DNA from: a virus | Virus record (IMG/VR): IMGVR_UViG_3300050821_006155 | Location: 1-27,873 of that record | Length of the DNA: 27,873 bases | Direction: 5' to 3' (one strand) | Shown: in pieces, positions 22,004 to 27,873 of the stretch | How the letters are laid out: every line of letters starts with the position of its first letter | How positions within the stretch are numbered: position 1 is the first letter of the stretch | Made by a program: the position numbers and the translations under genes | The notes under the pieces: generated by a model | Database searches by the model: none | What the model was told of the DNA's origin: nothing | The model's input: only the letters and a program-made list of their open reading frames with translations

Positions 22004-23095
22004 TTAGATCATCGGCTTTTCGCCAGAGGTTTCGCTGATCGCCGGATCGTCTTCCGACCGTTCCAGCATGTAGCGGCGCATCGCATCCCGGAGCGCTGGC
22101 TTGTTCCCGCTCAAAGCATAGATGCCCTGCCAGTTCTTCACAAGATCGACATCGGGATCGAAATTGTTGTCGATCAAAATCTTGTAGCGCGAGGTATAGA
22201 AGCGCCGAAGCTTTGAGCCGTGGAAGTGATGCACCGCGAAGTTGTCGATATATCCGATATTCTTCTGGAGCCTGGCCGCCCGCTGTTGCCACGCTACGAT
22301 TGCGCGCCTGTAGCCATCGGAATAGTTTGGCATCCCAACCTCTGGAGCCAGTTCCGAAACCAGTCCAAAAGTTTGAAACCAGTCGCCGTGGCCACAAACG
22401 CAAATATCGAGCAAGCCTCCGACCGTCTCGAAGCCTCCGCGCGTGAAGGCCCACGCTCCGCCTGTTGCTCCGACTTGCCGAAGAGGTTTCGCCGCCGAGG
22501 CCACCGACAACTCATATTGGTCGAGCGTTGGACCTCGTGTCTTCCAGCCGCCATTTCCATAGCCATCCGGGAGGCTGAAGCCGTTCTCATGCCATTTGTA
22601 AGCAAAGCTGGCATTGACACGGAGCGGGCGGAAGCCGCTCCCGATTGTGGTGCCGCTCAAGTCCGCGTAGCTGGAGAACAACTGAACCCATGGATAGAAC
22701 TGAAGCTGATGCACGGCCTCGATTGCCCAATCGTGCCGGGTCATCGTGAAGTCGGCGTCGATGATCGCCCCATATTTCCAGTCTGGCGGGAAGCGATGGA
22801 CGACGGTGTTGAGAATGTTCTCTTTCAAGAATAGAGGGGAGTCGGCTATCCGAAGCTGGACATCGAGCGGATTCTCGGATGAGGTTACTTCCCACGGCCT
22901 GTCGCCGTAAGCAAGCTCCCCCACATGAAGCACAACGTTGGCTTGGCGCTCCATGTGGTCGCGGAAGCGATTCATTAACTCGCGGCGCGTCCGCCATCGG
23001 AAAGGATTGGAGTAAGCAGCGGCGACGTGGAGCGTTTGATCTTCGCTCCACATCGACCACGGGCGATGGATATCAGGATGCCTGAACTCTTGCAT
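22004..23095 (-). CDS. GT-A fold glycosyltransferase
   Basis: The 363-residue protein has the metal-binding DxD motif in AIIDADFTMTRHDW (D113-D115), 'GATGGAWAFTRGGFETVGGLLD' (210-230, acceptor-side GG.WAf.r..F..vGG) and 'GHGDWFQTFGL' (candidate catalytic Asp 238), the order seen in GT2/GT27-like enzymes. It likely transfers a sugar from a nucleotide sugar to phage DNA, a virion protein or a host surface glycan. The target is unknown. The ATG at 23095 has GGAAGG about 12 nt upstream, a long spacing, and the purines belong to an imperfect copy of the repeated palindrome. Confidence 0.85.
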   Translation of the reverse strand: MQEFRHPDIHRPWSMWSEDQTLHVAAAYSNPFRWRTRRELMNRFRDHMERQANVVLHVGELAYGDRPWEVTSSENPLDVQLRIADSPLFLKENILNTVVHRFPPDWKYGAIIDADFTMTRHDWAIEAVHQLQFYPWVQLFSSYADLSGTTIGSGFRPLRVNASFAYKWHENGFSLPDGYGNGGWKTRGPTLDQYELSVASAAKPLRQVGATGGAWAFTRGGFETVGGLLDICVCGHGDWFQTFGLVSELAPEVGMPNYSDGYRRAIVAWQQRAARLQKNIGYIDNFAVHHFHGSKLRRFYTSRYKILIDNNFDPDVDLVKNWQGIYALSGNKPALRDAMRRYMLERSEDDPAISETSGEKPMI

Positions 23096-23109
23096 GACGT
23101 GCGCGTGCC

Positions 23110-23127
23110 TTCCCCGCCTTAGCGGAA
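23110..23127. repeat. Dispersed palindrome, imperfect copy 5
   Basis: On the minus strand TTCCGCTAAGGCGGGGAA is a diverged, 3-nt longer version of the element. It starts 4 nt after the stop of the 23132-23758 gene, the same placement as the perfect copies, and contains the purines that serve as ribosome site for the glycosyltransferase. Confidence 0.6.
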
Positions 23128-23131
23128 CAAA

Positions 23132-23758
23132 TTACATGACCGGACAGCTACGGTCGTGAGCAGCCGCCAAGGAACAAACGGAGGTGTTCCAGTTCGCGCG
23201 CACTTCATCCGGCGTGGGGATCGGTCCCGTAAACTTCTTCTGAGGCCGCGCCGCCATTCGCATCCCCCGATTCGTCTTCGATACAACCGGGAAGGCGCTC
23301 TGAGGAAGCTGAGAGGCGACAATGTCGAGCACGGCGACGATCCCGTCAATCGCGACCGTCACGAGCGTAAGAGTTGCCGGGTTGGCGAATTGAATTCCAG
23401 TAAGGACGCCAGGCAAATCCGCCGAAGCCGCATCGAGTGCCGACACCACCTTCTGGAATGTCGAGGTGCTCGGGTTCGCTTGATAGGCCGCAACCGCATC
23501 TGCTACGGGCTTCAGAAGTGCATTGACGCCGCTGGAGATTTGATTGGCAAGCGGGAGTTCAGCGGGATCGACGAGCGTGATGATATTGTCGGCTTGCTTC
23601 TCCAGCACCGGAAGGTCGGCGCTCAGTTTGGTAATGACGGCGCTCACCGAATTGTTGCACGAGGTCTGGCCCATCAGGAACATGCTCATCGTGCAGAGGA
23701 GAAGAATGGCAGTGAAAGTTTTGAACTTGTTGTCGATTGAAATTCCAAACTGGTGCAT
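23132..23758 (-). CDS. Exported hypothetical protein
   Basis: The 208-residue product begins with a signal sequence (FTAILLLCTMSMFLMGQTSC); the Cys could be a lipoprotein anchor, although the preceding residues QTS are not an ideal lipobox. The rest is hydrophobic and Ala/Val-rich (about 35-160), with the pattern 'ISSGVNALLKPVADAVAAY', followed by a Cys-containing tail. No family is recognised. The ATG at 23758 has GGAGG 8 nt upstream and a candidate promoter plus palindrome upstream, so it may begin a transcription unit. Confidence 0.65.
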   Translation of the reverse strand: MHQFGISIDNKFKTFTAILLLCTMSMFLMGQTSCNNSVSAVITKLSADLPVLEKQADNIITLVDPAELPLANQISSGVNALLKPVADAVAAYQANPSTSTFQKVVSALDAASADLPGVLTGIQFANPATLTLVTVAIDGIVAVLDIVASQLPQSAFPVVSKTNRGMRMAARPQKKFTGPIPTPDEVRANWNTSVCSLAAAHDRSCPVM

Positions 23759-23772
23759 TTTTCATTCCTCCG

Positions 23773-23787
23773 TTCCGCTTAGCGGAA
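23773..23787. repeat. Dispersed palindrome copy 6, TTCCGCTTAGCGGAA
   Basis: This is a perfect copy with T at the centre on the plus strand (reverse complement of copies 1, 2 and 4). It lies 2 nt before the GGAGG of the exported-protein gene and about 40 bp downstream of a candidate -10 element, where a bound repressor would block transcription or a hairpin would sit in the 5' leader. Confidence 0.9.
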
Positions 23788-23827
23788 AAGGTTCGAACGG
23801 TTATGTTTCCGGGGGCTGGGAGAATCC

Positions 23828-23856
23828 ATCATCCACGCGAATCTGGCGGATGTCAA
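23828..23856 (-). promoter_or_regulatory. Candidate sigma-70 promoter
   Basis: On the minus strand TTGACA (23851-23856) is a perfect -35, followed after 17 bp by GATGAT (23828-23833), a 4-of-6 -10. It lies in the 107-bp gap between the 23866-24045 and 23132-23758 genes and points toward the latter. Confidence 0.45.
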
Positions 23857-23865
23857 ACCAAAAAT

Positions 23866-24045
23866 TCAGCGCCCCAGCCCAAGCATGTTGGCCACTTCGT
23901 TTTGACCTCGGAGCGCCTCGATCTGGGCGTTCAGCACCACAAGCTGGACATACATCTCAGCCTGAAGCTTGAAGCTGTTACCCTCAATCTCATCGACAAA
24001 TTTTCTAGCTCGGGCCGCCTTCTCTTCAATCGCCGCATCCATCAT
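23866..24045 (-). CDS. Small helical protein
   Basis: This 59-residue protein begins MMDAAIEEKAARARKFVDE, continues with LQAEMYVQLVVLNAQIEALRGQNEVANMLGLGR, and is almost entirely alpha-helical, probably a short coiled coil. The ATG at 24045 overlaps the TGA of the upstream gene (ATGA), strong evidence that this short frame is real. No family is recognised. Confidence 0.65.
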   Translation of the reverse strand: MMDAAIEEKAARARKFVDEIEGNSFKLQAEMYVQLVVLNAQIEALRGQNEVANMLGLGR

Positions 24046-24266
24046 ACGCGCCTCTCTGAGTGAATCCGAGTAATGAGTTTACGCCGCTCCTTGGCCGAGA
24101 GCACCCTCATCTCGGCCCAGTCGTAGGGAAATTCCTTGCCGCAATCCAAGCACGCGACATAGGTTCCGGTAAGACTGGCGGCTATCGGTCGTCTCCGCCC
24201 ACGGATGGTCAGGGGGAAGGAATGACGCTCATGCCTACAGCCGAAGATAAAATCGAATATTGTCAC
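24042..24266 (-). CDS. Zinc-ribbon-like protein of acidobacterial type
   Basis: The 74-residue product has CRHERHSFPLTIRG followed by TYVACLDCGKEFPYDWAEMR. The combination C-x-H ... SFP.T ... YV.CL.CGKEF.YDW.eM is one I recall from small proteins common in Acidobacteriota; it suggests a single zinc site (C/H plus CLDC). The GTG at 24266 is chosen because it overlaps the upstream stop (GTGA) and has GGGGAAG 8 nt before it. The function is unknown. Confidence 0.75.
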   Translation of the reverse strand: MTIFDFIFGCRHERHSFPLTIRGRRRPIAASLTGTYVACLDCGKEFPYDWAEMRVLSAKERRKLITRIHSERRV

Positions 24267-24577
24267 ACGCAAATCTTCCCCGTTGGACATTGCATGGGCA
24301 AAGCTGGCTTGAAACAATAAGCGCCGATCAGGCCAGCGATAACGACGCACACATAACCGTCGCGACGCGATCCAGCGCACTCGCGGCCATTGATCAAAAA
24401 ATTGTTGTCCGGGCCGGGGATAATATGTGAGCCGCGCCCAGCTTGCGCCTCCTCTTTGAGAACTTGCAAACACTTCGGAAGCGGAGGAGGGGCGGGAGAC
24501 TCGGAAGCGCTCTGAGGCCACGCGAACAGTGCGAGCGCAAGCATCCAACACAGAAGAAGCACGCATTTTGGTTTCAT
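24263..24577 (-). CDS. Exported Cys-containing hypothetical protein
   Basis: The 104-residue product begins MKPKCVLLLCWMLALALFAWPQ, a Sec signal peptide, and its mature part has about five Cys residues (KCLQVLKEEAQ...RECAGSRRDGYVCVV...AYCFKP...QCPTGKIC) that may form disulfides in the periplasm. It includes a second hydrophobic stretch, VCVVIAGLIGAYC. The ATG overlaps the stop of the upstream membrane protein (ATGA). It may belong to a lysis or envelope-modifying set, but no known family is recognised. Confidence 0.65.
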   Translation of the reverse strand: MKPKCVLLLCWMLALALFAWPQSASESPAPPPLPKCLQVLKEEAQAGRGSHIIPGPDNNFLINGRECAGSRRDGYVCVVIAGLIGAYCFKPALPMQCPTGKICV

Positions 24578-25548
24578 AGCAAGATGTCCGCCACTTCCGA
24601 TTTGTCCGGCGTCTTTGAGGCGTTTGTCGGAGTCAACTGCTGGCCGTTGACAATGTAGAGCACGCCTCCGGGACAGCCTGAACGCACTTCCAATGCCGTC
24701 TTTTCATCGAAGGAGAACGTGCGCTGGAACCCGGTGATGACTTCGGCTTCCATCAACACTTTCGCGGCTGGTGTGATCTCGCGCACGCGAAGCCAGCAAG
24801 AAGCGACGGTAGTTAAAAGTTTCAACGTGTGAGGGTCCTTAACCACGTAAGCTCCGAGATTCCCTGGTCCGGGGACGACCTCGATGTTCCCATTGCGGAA
24901 AGGCATAAACTTGTCCGCCTTCCTATCCTCCGGGGGCATATTGGCGATCTGAACATTTAATGGACCGCCTTTTCTAGCGCCGCCAACGGCATGATCGTTC
25001 GATAGCGTTGGACATGGAACAACCTTCGCGCCTTCCATGCACTTAAATGTTCCACTCGCACCAATAGTACCGGACACGCCGGAATCTCTAATTTCGATTT
25101 TGGCCTGTTCGCGATTATCGTGCCCCGAGGCTGAGTTGTCGCCAGCAATCGACGGCGCATCTTCTGCGTGGCATCCATCCGCGCGCGCGCGCCAACGCGC
25201 ATTGCCGCTTGAGCAGTTCAGTTCGTCTCCATAAGAGAGTGCGGCTGGAATCTTGGCGGTCTGTGTCAGTCTCAATAGGAGCGACTTCTGGTCGCGCCAA
25301 GACGCAACCGACACCGCCGCTCCGATCACGATCAAGACGATGGCGACAACTTGAAGCCAAACAGTTACGCCGCGCTTGGCGATGATGTTGCGGATTATCG
25401 CTTCCTTCTGCTCTTGAAGTTCCGAATTTTGCGCGCGCACGGTTGCGAGAGATTCTTCACGGCTATCTGCGAATTGTTTCTGTTTGGCGGCGTCTTCCTT
25501 AGCTTGCTCAAGAGCTTCCTGAAGATGCTTCTTTGTTTGGCCTGTCAC
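24574..25548 (-). CDS. Membrane protein with N-terminal coiled coil
   Basis: The 324-residue product has a charged coiled coil (residues 1-58, KKHLQEALEQAKEDAAKQKQ...), one transmembrane helix (about 62-84, VWLQVVAIVLIVIGAAVSVAS) and a large, probably periplasmic, C-terminal domain with several Cys residues and GTIGASGTFKCMEG. No family is recognised. The GTG at 25548 has AGGAGG 4 nt upstream, and a 19-nt perfect palindrome lies just before that. The topology (cytoplasmic coil, periplasmic domain) would suit a spanin-like, signalling or superinfection role; this is speculative. Confidence 0.7.
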   Translation of the reverse strand: MTGQTKKHLQEALEQAKEDAAKQKQFADSREESLATVRAQNSELQEQKEAIIRNIIAKRGVTVWLQVVAIVLIVIGAAVSVASWRDQKSLLLRLTQTAKIPAALSYGDELNCSSGNARWRARADGCHAEDAPSIAGDNSASGHDNREQAKIEIRDSGVSGTIGASGTFKCMEGAKVVPCPTLSNDHAVGGARKGGPLNVQIANMPPEDRKADKFMPFRNGNIEVVPGPGNLGAYVVKDPHTLKLLTTVASCWLRVREITPAAKVLMEAEVITGFQRTFSFDEKTALEVRSGCPGGVLYIVNGQQLTPTNASKTPDKSEVADILL

Positions 25549-25558
25549 GGTTCCTCCT

Positions 25559-25577
25559 ATGGAAAATTATTTTCCAT
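25559..25577. repeat. 19-nt perfect palindrome, ATGGAAAATTATTTTCCAT
   Basis: Nine-base arms flank one central base. The minus-strand TAA at its centre is the stop of the protein-like frame described at 25567-25750. The palindrome ends just before the ribosome site of the membrane-protein gene. Its sequence differs from TTCCGCTNAGCGGAA, but the architecture and placement are the same. Confidence 0.75.
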
Positions 25578-25750
25578 GCGTGCATCCGGGCTGTTTCATA
25601 TTCTCCGGACGGGAAAGCCGATATTCTTCGAACCTGTTTATTACATTGGCCAGTTCCTCTAAGCGCTGAGGTAGAACTCCATATTGTCGGCACTTCTCGC
25701 GATAGAGCGAAAGCGGTGAGGCCCTTGAATTTGAAGAGTTCCACCTTCAT
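25567..25750 (-). pseudogene. Small gene with apparent frameshift
   Basis: An ATG at 25750, 3 nt after the upstream TGA, starts MKVELFKFKGLTAFALSRE. In the +1 frame the same stretch reads SLYREKCRQYGVLPQRLEEL and continues ANVINRFEEYRLSRPENMK...GK to a TAA at 25567. This second frame is far more protein-like (charged helix) but has no ATG, GTG or TTG. A one-base deletion near 25705-25712 would join both into a protein of about 60 residues. Programmed frameshifting or a sequencing error are alternatives. If unshifted, the ATG frame runs to 25508 and overlaps the membrane-protein start. Confidence 0.45.
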
Positions 25751-25753
25751 GCC

Positions 25754-26152
25754 TCACTTCTTCTCGTCTGGATGCGCTGCTGCGGGAGGAGCGGTATCGG
25801 TAAAAGCGAACGGCGAATCCAACGACGAAAGATTACATTTCACCGTTGAAGGCCACTTGTTCGCCATAATGATCTGAGTGCAAGCCGCCCCGATGTTATC
25901 GAGCGAACTCTGGAACGCCTTATTCGCTCCTTCCAGCGTGGCTTGGGCGAGCTTCGCCTTAAGCCTGGCAATCTCCAAATCTTTCTGCTGAGCATCGGAG
26001 GGCGCGAACGTCGGCGGGGGCGGCTCCTGTGCCTTCTCTTTCGGCGCTGGAGTTGTCGGCGCTGGCTTTGATTGTGTGGGCTTGGTTTTGTCGTCGGCCA
26101 AGAGCGGGCCAGCGAGAACGACGGCGAGTAAAAGGACTGCGATCTTTTTCAT
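25754..26152 (-). CDS. Exported Pro-rich coiled-coil protein
   Basis: The 132-residue product begins MKKIAVLLLAVVLAGPLLADD, a clear signal peptide cleaved near ADD. A Pro/Thr/Lys-rich linker follows (about 22-50), then a coiled coil QQKDLEIARLKAKLAQATLEG, and a C-terminal domain with two Cys (GAACTQIIMANKWPSTVKCNL). The ATG at 26152 has GGAGG 10 nt upstream; upstream extension of the frame is antisense-like and rejected. Periplasmic location is predicted, possibly spanning the cell wall. No family is recognised. Confidence 0.7.
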   Translation of the reverse strand: MKKIAVLLLAVVLAGPLLADDKTKPTQSKPAPTTPAPKEKAQEPPPPTFAPSDAQQKDLEIARLKAKLAQATLEGANKAFQSSLDNIGAACTQIIMANKWPSTVKCNLSSLDSPFAFTDTAPPAAAHPDEKK

Positions 26153-26179
26153 TAGATTGAAACCTCCGAGGCGCGAAAT

Positions 26180-26202
26180 GCGGAGCGGGTTTCCCGCTCC
26201 GC
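26180..26202 (-). other. GC-rich intercistronic hairpin
   Basis: GCGGAGCGGG-TTT-CCCGCTCCGC (plus strand) forms a perfect 10-bp stem with a 3-nt loop, 18 nt after the stop of the 26220-26885 gene. Only a weak ATTTC follows on the minus strand, so terminator activity is possible but not certain. Confidence 0.65.
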
Positions 26203-26219
26203 TTGGAACTCTCTCAAGC

Positions 26220-26885
26220 TTACTTCTTTTTCTTGGCTGGAGCTTTTTTCTTTGTCGCCTTTTTCTTTGCGCCGCCAGCGGCCACAGGCTCGCCCTCGTC
26301 CTTTTCCCCGGCTGCCTTCGACTTGTTATCGACCGTCGTTGGCTGGGCATCGGTCTTGCCCATCTCAAGGATACCTTGGCCTCCATTCTTGCCTTCCGGA
26401 TCGGCGGCCTTGATATTGAGCTTCATTTGAACCGATTCGATCTCGGCGCAAAGCGTGGCTCCGTAGTTTCTGTAAGCCCAATCCCAAACCTCACGGCTCG
26501 CCGGAATATCGAGATTGAAGCGAAGCTTGACGTCTCCGTCGTCGAGCACGGCCTTCTTGTCCGGGCGCTCCACTTGCATGTCGCGAATGACGCACCCGCC
26601 AACTTCGAGTGAAGGTGATTTGGTCTGCTGAGTGGCGTAAAAGGTGAAGACAGCCTCGTCGAACTCGGCGGTGAGGCCGATGGGGTTGAGGCCCATATCG
26701 TCTTTGGCGATGGCGTTGAATGCCTCGACAACATTCTGAGGGGAATCCGCGAGAACCTTCGCCGTCAACGGCGAAGACAAGGCCAGGCGGATTGTCCAGA
26801 TTTTGTTCTCCTTGGGTTTTGCTTTGATGCCAACGAGGCTTAGGTCGATCTTCTCGCCAGCAAAAAATTTATCGGTCTCCCGCAT
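26220..26885 (-). CDS. Hypothetical protein with lysine-rich histone-like tail
   Basis: The 221-residue product has a folded N-terminal part of mixed beta and alpha (residues 1-160, including 'KIWTIRLALSSPLTAKVLADSPQNVVEAFNAI' and 'DDGDVKLRFNLDIPASREVWDWAYRNYGATL') and a disordered C-terminus ending AKKKATKKKAPAKKKK. Such tails bind nucleic acid non-specifically. No family is recognised; a DNA-associated role is inferred from the tail. The ATG at 26885 has AGGAG 8 nt upstream and follows the repeated palindrome. Confidence 0.7.
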   Translation of the reverse strand: MRETDKFFAGEKIDLSLVGIKAKPKENKIWTIRLALSSPLTAKVLADSPQNVVEAFNAIAKDDMGLNPIGLTAEFDEAVFTFYATQQTKSPSLEVGGCVIRDMQVERPDKKAVLDDGDVKLRFNLDIPASREVWDWAYRNYGATLCAEIESVQMKLNIKAADPEGKNGGQGILEMGKTDAQPTTVDNKSKAAGEKDEGEPVAAGGAKKKATKKKAPAKKKK

Positions 26886-26905
26886 TGTTGGTTCTCCTGC
26901 CTTTC

Positions 26906-26920
26906 TTCCGCTGAGCGGAA
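26906..26920. repeat. Dispersed palindrome copy 7, TTCCGCTGAGCGGAA
   Basis: This is a perfect copy with G at the centre. It lies 4 nt after the TAG of the winged-helix gene and about 21 nt before the next ATG, again between stop codon and ribosome site. Confidence 0.9.
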
Positions 26921-26924
26921 CTTT

Positions 26925-27873
26925 CTATAAGAACAGCGCCTCGCTGTTGGCGCGCACAGTTTTATTTTTCCCGTACTCGATGAGATTGGCCGTCTTCAGC
27001 ACGCTCAGATAAGTCCCGAAGGAGCCGCGGCTTTCCATCCCGGAAAGCTCGAAGACGTGATCCTTGTCCATCCACGCGCCCTTCCCATCCAAGATGATGT
27101 CGAGAATTCTATTCTGGCCGGGGTTAAACTTCGGCCTCCAGATCGCGAGCACCTCGTCCTTGCTCTTCGGAGCCTCAGCGTTGCACGAAACCACCGCTTC
27201 TACGCCAGCGGTTGTCAAGCCAATCGTGCGCGCATTATCCACGTCAATGAGGCCAGCCTTCTTCAAGTTGGAAAGATAGGTTCCGAATGTTCCCTTGCTC
27301 TTGATTCCAACGAGCGACTTTAGTTGCGAGAAGCGGAGGCGCTCCGGATAGAAGCGCGAGAGGTTGGCGAGGATGCGGTCGGTTCCCTTGCTGCTTTTCA
27401 CTTCGGCTTCAGCCGGAGCGGCGACGCGGATGGAGCCGCGCATTCCCTTGGCATCGTCGCGAAGCGTAATCGCGACTGGAGTCTCCGGAGTGATCTCGAT
27501 TGTCTTCACAGCCGCCGCGATGGCCTTCTTCGCCGCAAACGAGAGTTGAAGCTCATCTTCGAACGCGGTGAATAGGCTCCAGAAAGTGTCGTCGTTCAGG
27601 CGTTTGTGAACCTCAACGAACTCAGTCGCCGCGCGCTCCATGCCTGTCGTCAATTGCGCGACAGCGCTCTTGAGCGTAGACGCAAATCCCTTCTCCAGTC
27701 GCGGCCTCAATCCTCTGAAGATGCGCTGGAGTTCGTCGCGCTGAGCCACTAAGAGAGCCTCGCGATCCACAGTTTCTTTCTTACCGGGCGCGGAGGCCGG
27801 GACCTTCGCTGTCAATTGCTTTTGGAGCCGGGCGATCTCAGCGCGGAGTTCTTTGGGAACATCCGCCCGCGCT
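26925..27873 (-). CDS. Tandem winged-helix protein, 5' end beyond window
   Basis: The frame is open to the right edge, so the TTG at 27815 is not the start; 315 residues are visible. An N-terminal helical part (KELRAEIARLQKQL...AQRDELQRIFRGLRPRLEKGF) leads to two homologous C-terminal units: RILANLSRF...GIKSKGTFGTYLSNLKKAGLI and RILDIILDG...GMESRGSFGTYLSVLKTANLI. The shared G-(I/M)-x-S-x-G-(T/S)-F-G-T-Y-L-S-x-L-K-x-A-x-L-I resembles winged-helix recognition and wing segments. It probably binds DNA as a tandem domain. The remainder of the protein is needed to name it; similar C-terminal units occur in DUF87/HerA-type ATPases. Confidence 0.7.
   Translation of the reverse strand, partial: ARADVPKELRAEIARLQKQLTAKVPASAPGKKETVDREALLVAQRDELQRIFRGLRPRLEKGFASTLKSAVAQLTTGMERAATEFVEVHKRLNDDTFWSLFTAFEDELQLSFAAKKAIAAAVKTIEITPETPVAITLRDDAKGMRGSIRVAAPAEAEVKSSKGTDRILANLSRFYPERLRFSQLKSLVGIKSKGTFGTYLSNLKKAGLIDVDNARTIGLTTAGVEAVVSCNAEAPKSKDEVLAIWRPKFNPGQNRILDIILDGKGAWMDKDHVFELSGMESRGSFGTYLSVLKTANLIEYGKNKTVRANSEALFL

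Noticed and set aside
23559-23765. Alternative frame starting MKNAPVWNF
   Set aside because: It overlaps the signal-peptide protein out of frame; the GGAGG spacing of 8 nt suits the ATG at 23758, and the alternative lacks any protein-like pattern.
24267-24566. Upstream extension of the 24042-24266 gene
   Set aside because: The extension is Arg-rich and overlaps the 24263-24577 gene out of frame; the GTGA overlap with a good ribosome site at 24266 explains the start.
26153-26386. 78-codon extension before the signal peptide at 26152
   Set aside because: It is highly basic, antisense-like, crosses a perfect hairpin and overlaps the lysine-tail gene; a GGAGG directly precedes the ATG of the signal peptide.

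Overview
The window is a 27.9 kb piece of a tailed double-stranded DNA bacteriophage (Caudoviricetes) or prophage. Almost every gene is on the minus strand, so transcription runs from high to low coordinates. The virion core is unambiguous: terminase large subunit with a DUF5681-type small-terminase candidate upstream, a portal fused to a MuF-like head morphogenesis domain, a composite prohead protease/scaffold protein, an HK97-fold-like major capsid protein and a head-tail connector. Several accessory proteins (a small protein with the YVACLDCGKEFPYDW signature at 24042-24266 and an exported protein with DAPTP...LRTN..T motifs at 12810-13241) resemble proteins I associate with Acidobacteriota genomes. 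An acidobacterial host is therefore the best guess, but it is an inference. No tRNA, rRNA, integrase or CRISPR array was seen.

Layout, in the direction of transcription (right to left). 27873-23132: accessory and early-looking genes, namely a tandem winged-helix protein cut by the right edge, a protein with a lysine-rich tail, and a run of exported or membrane proteins. 23095-18454: an enzyme block with a GT-A glycosyltransferase, a papain-like cysteine peptidase, a ParB-like/DNA methyltransferase fusion, a PLP-dependent fold-type-II enzyme and a cold-shock protein. 18457-17767: a small unknown protein and a Fis-type HTH protein. About 17850-16390: a foreign-looking cassette with an AT-rich two-operator control region, the first ~23 codons of an XRE repressor on the plus strand, a 134-aa protein and a zinc metallopeptidase. 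15851-13673: small and large terminase. 13671-11097: a translationally coupled string of small proteins, several of them zinc-ribbon-like. 11062-9818: a calcineurin-like phosphoesterase. 9808-1: portal-MuF, zinc-ribbon proteins, protease/scaffold, capsid, decoration-like protein, connector and the start of one further gene.

Many genes overlap by ATGA, GTGA or TGATG, so much of the window is translated as coupled operons. Where genes do not overlap, the junction often holds a hairpin or palindrome. One element, TTCCGCTNAGCGGAA, occurs five times perfectly and twice imperfectly. Five of these seven copies lie on or within 4 nt of the upstream stop codon.

The points most worth pursuing are that dispersed palindrome, the 16.39-17.85 kb cassette with apparent truncation scars at both ends, and the 868-residue protease gene. 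The latter begins with a 2H-phosphoesterase domain and carries two strong internal ribosome binding sites, which predict nested protease and scaffold products.
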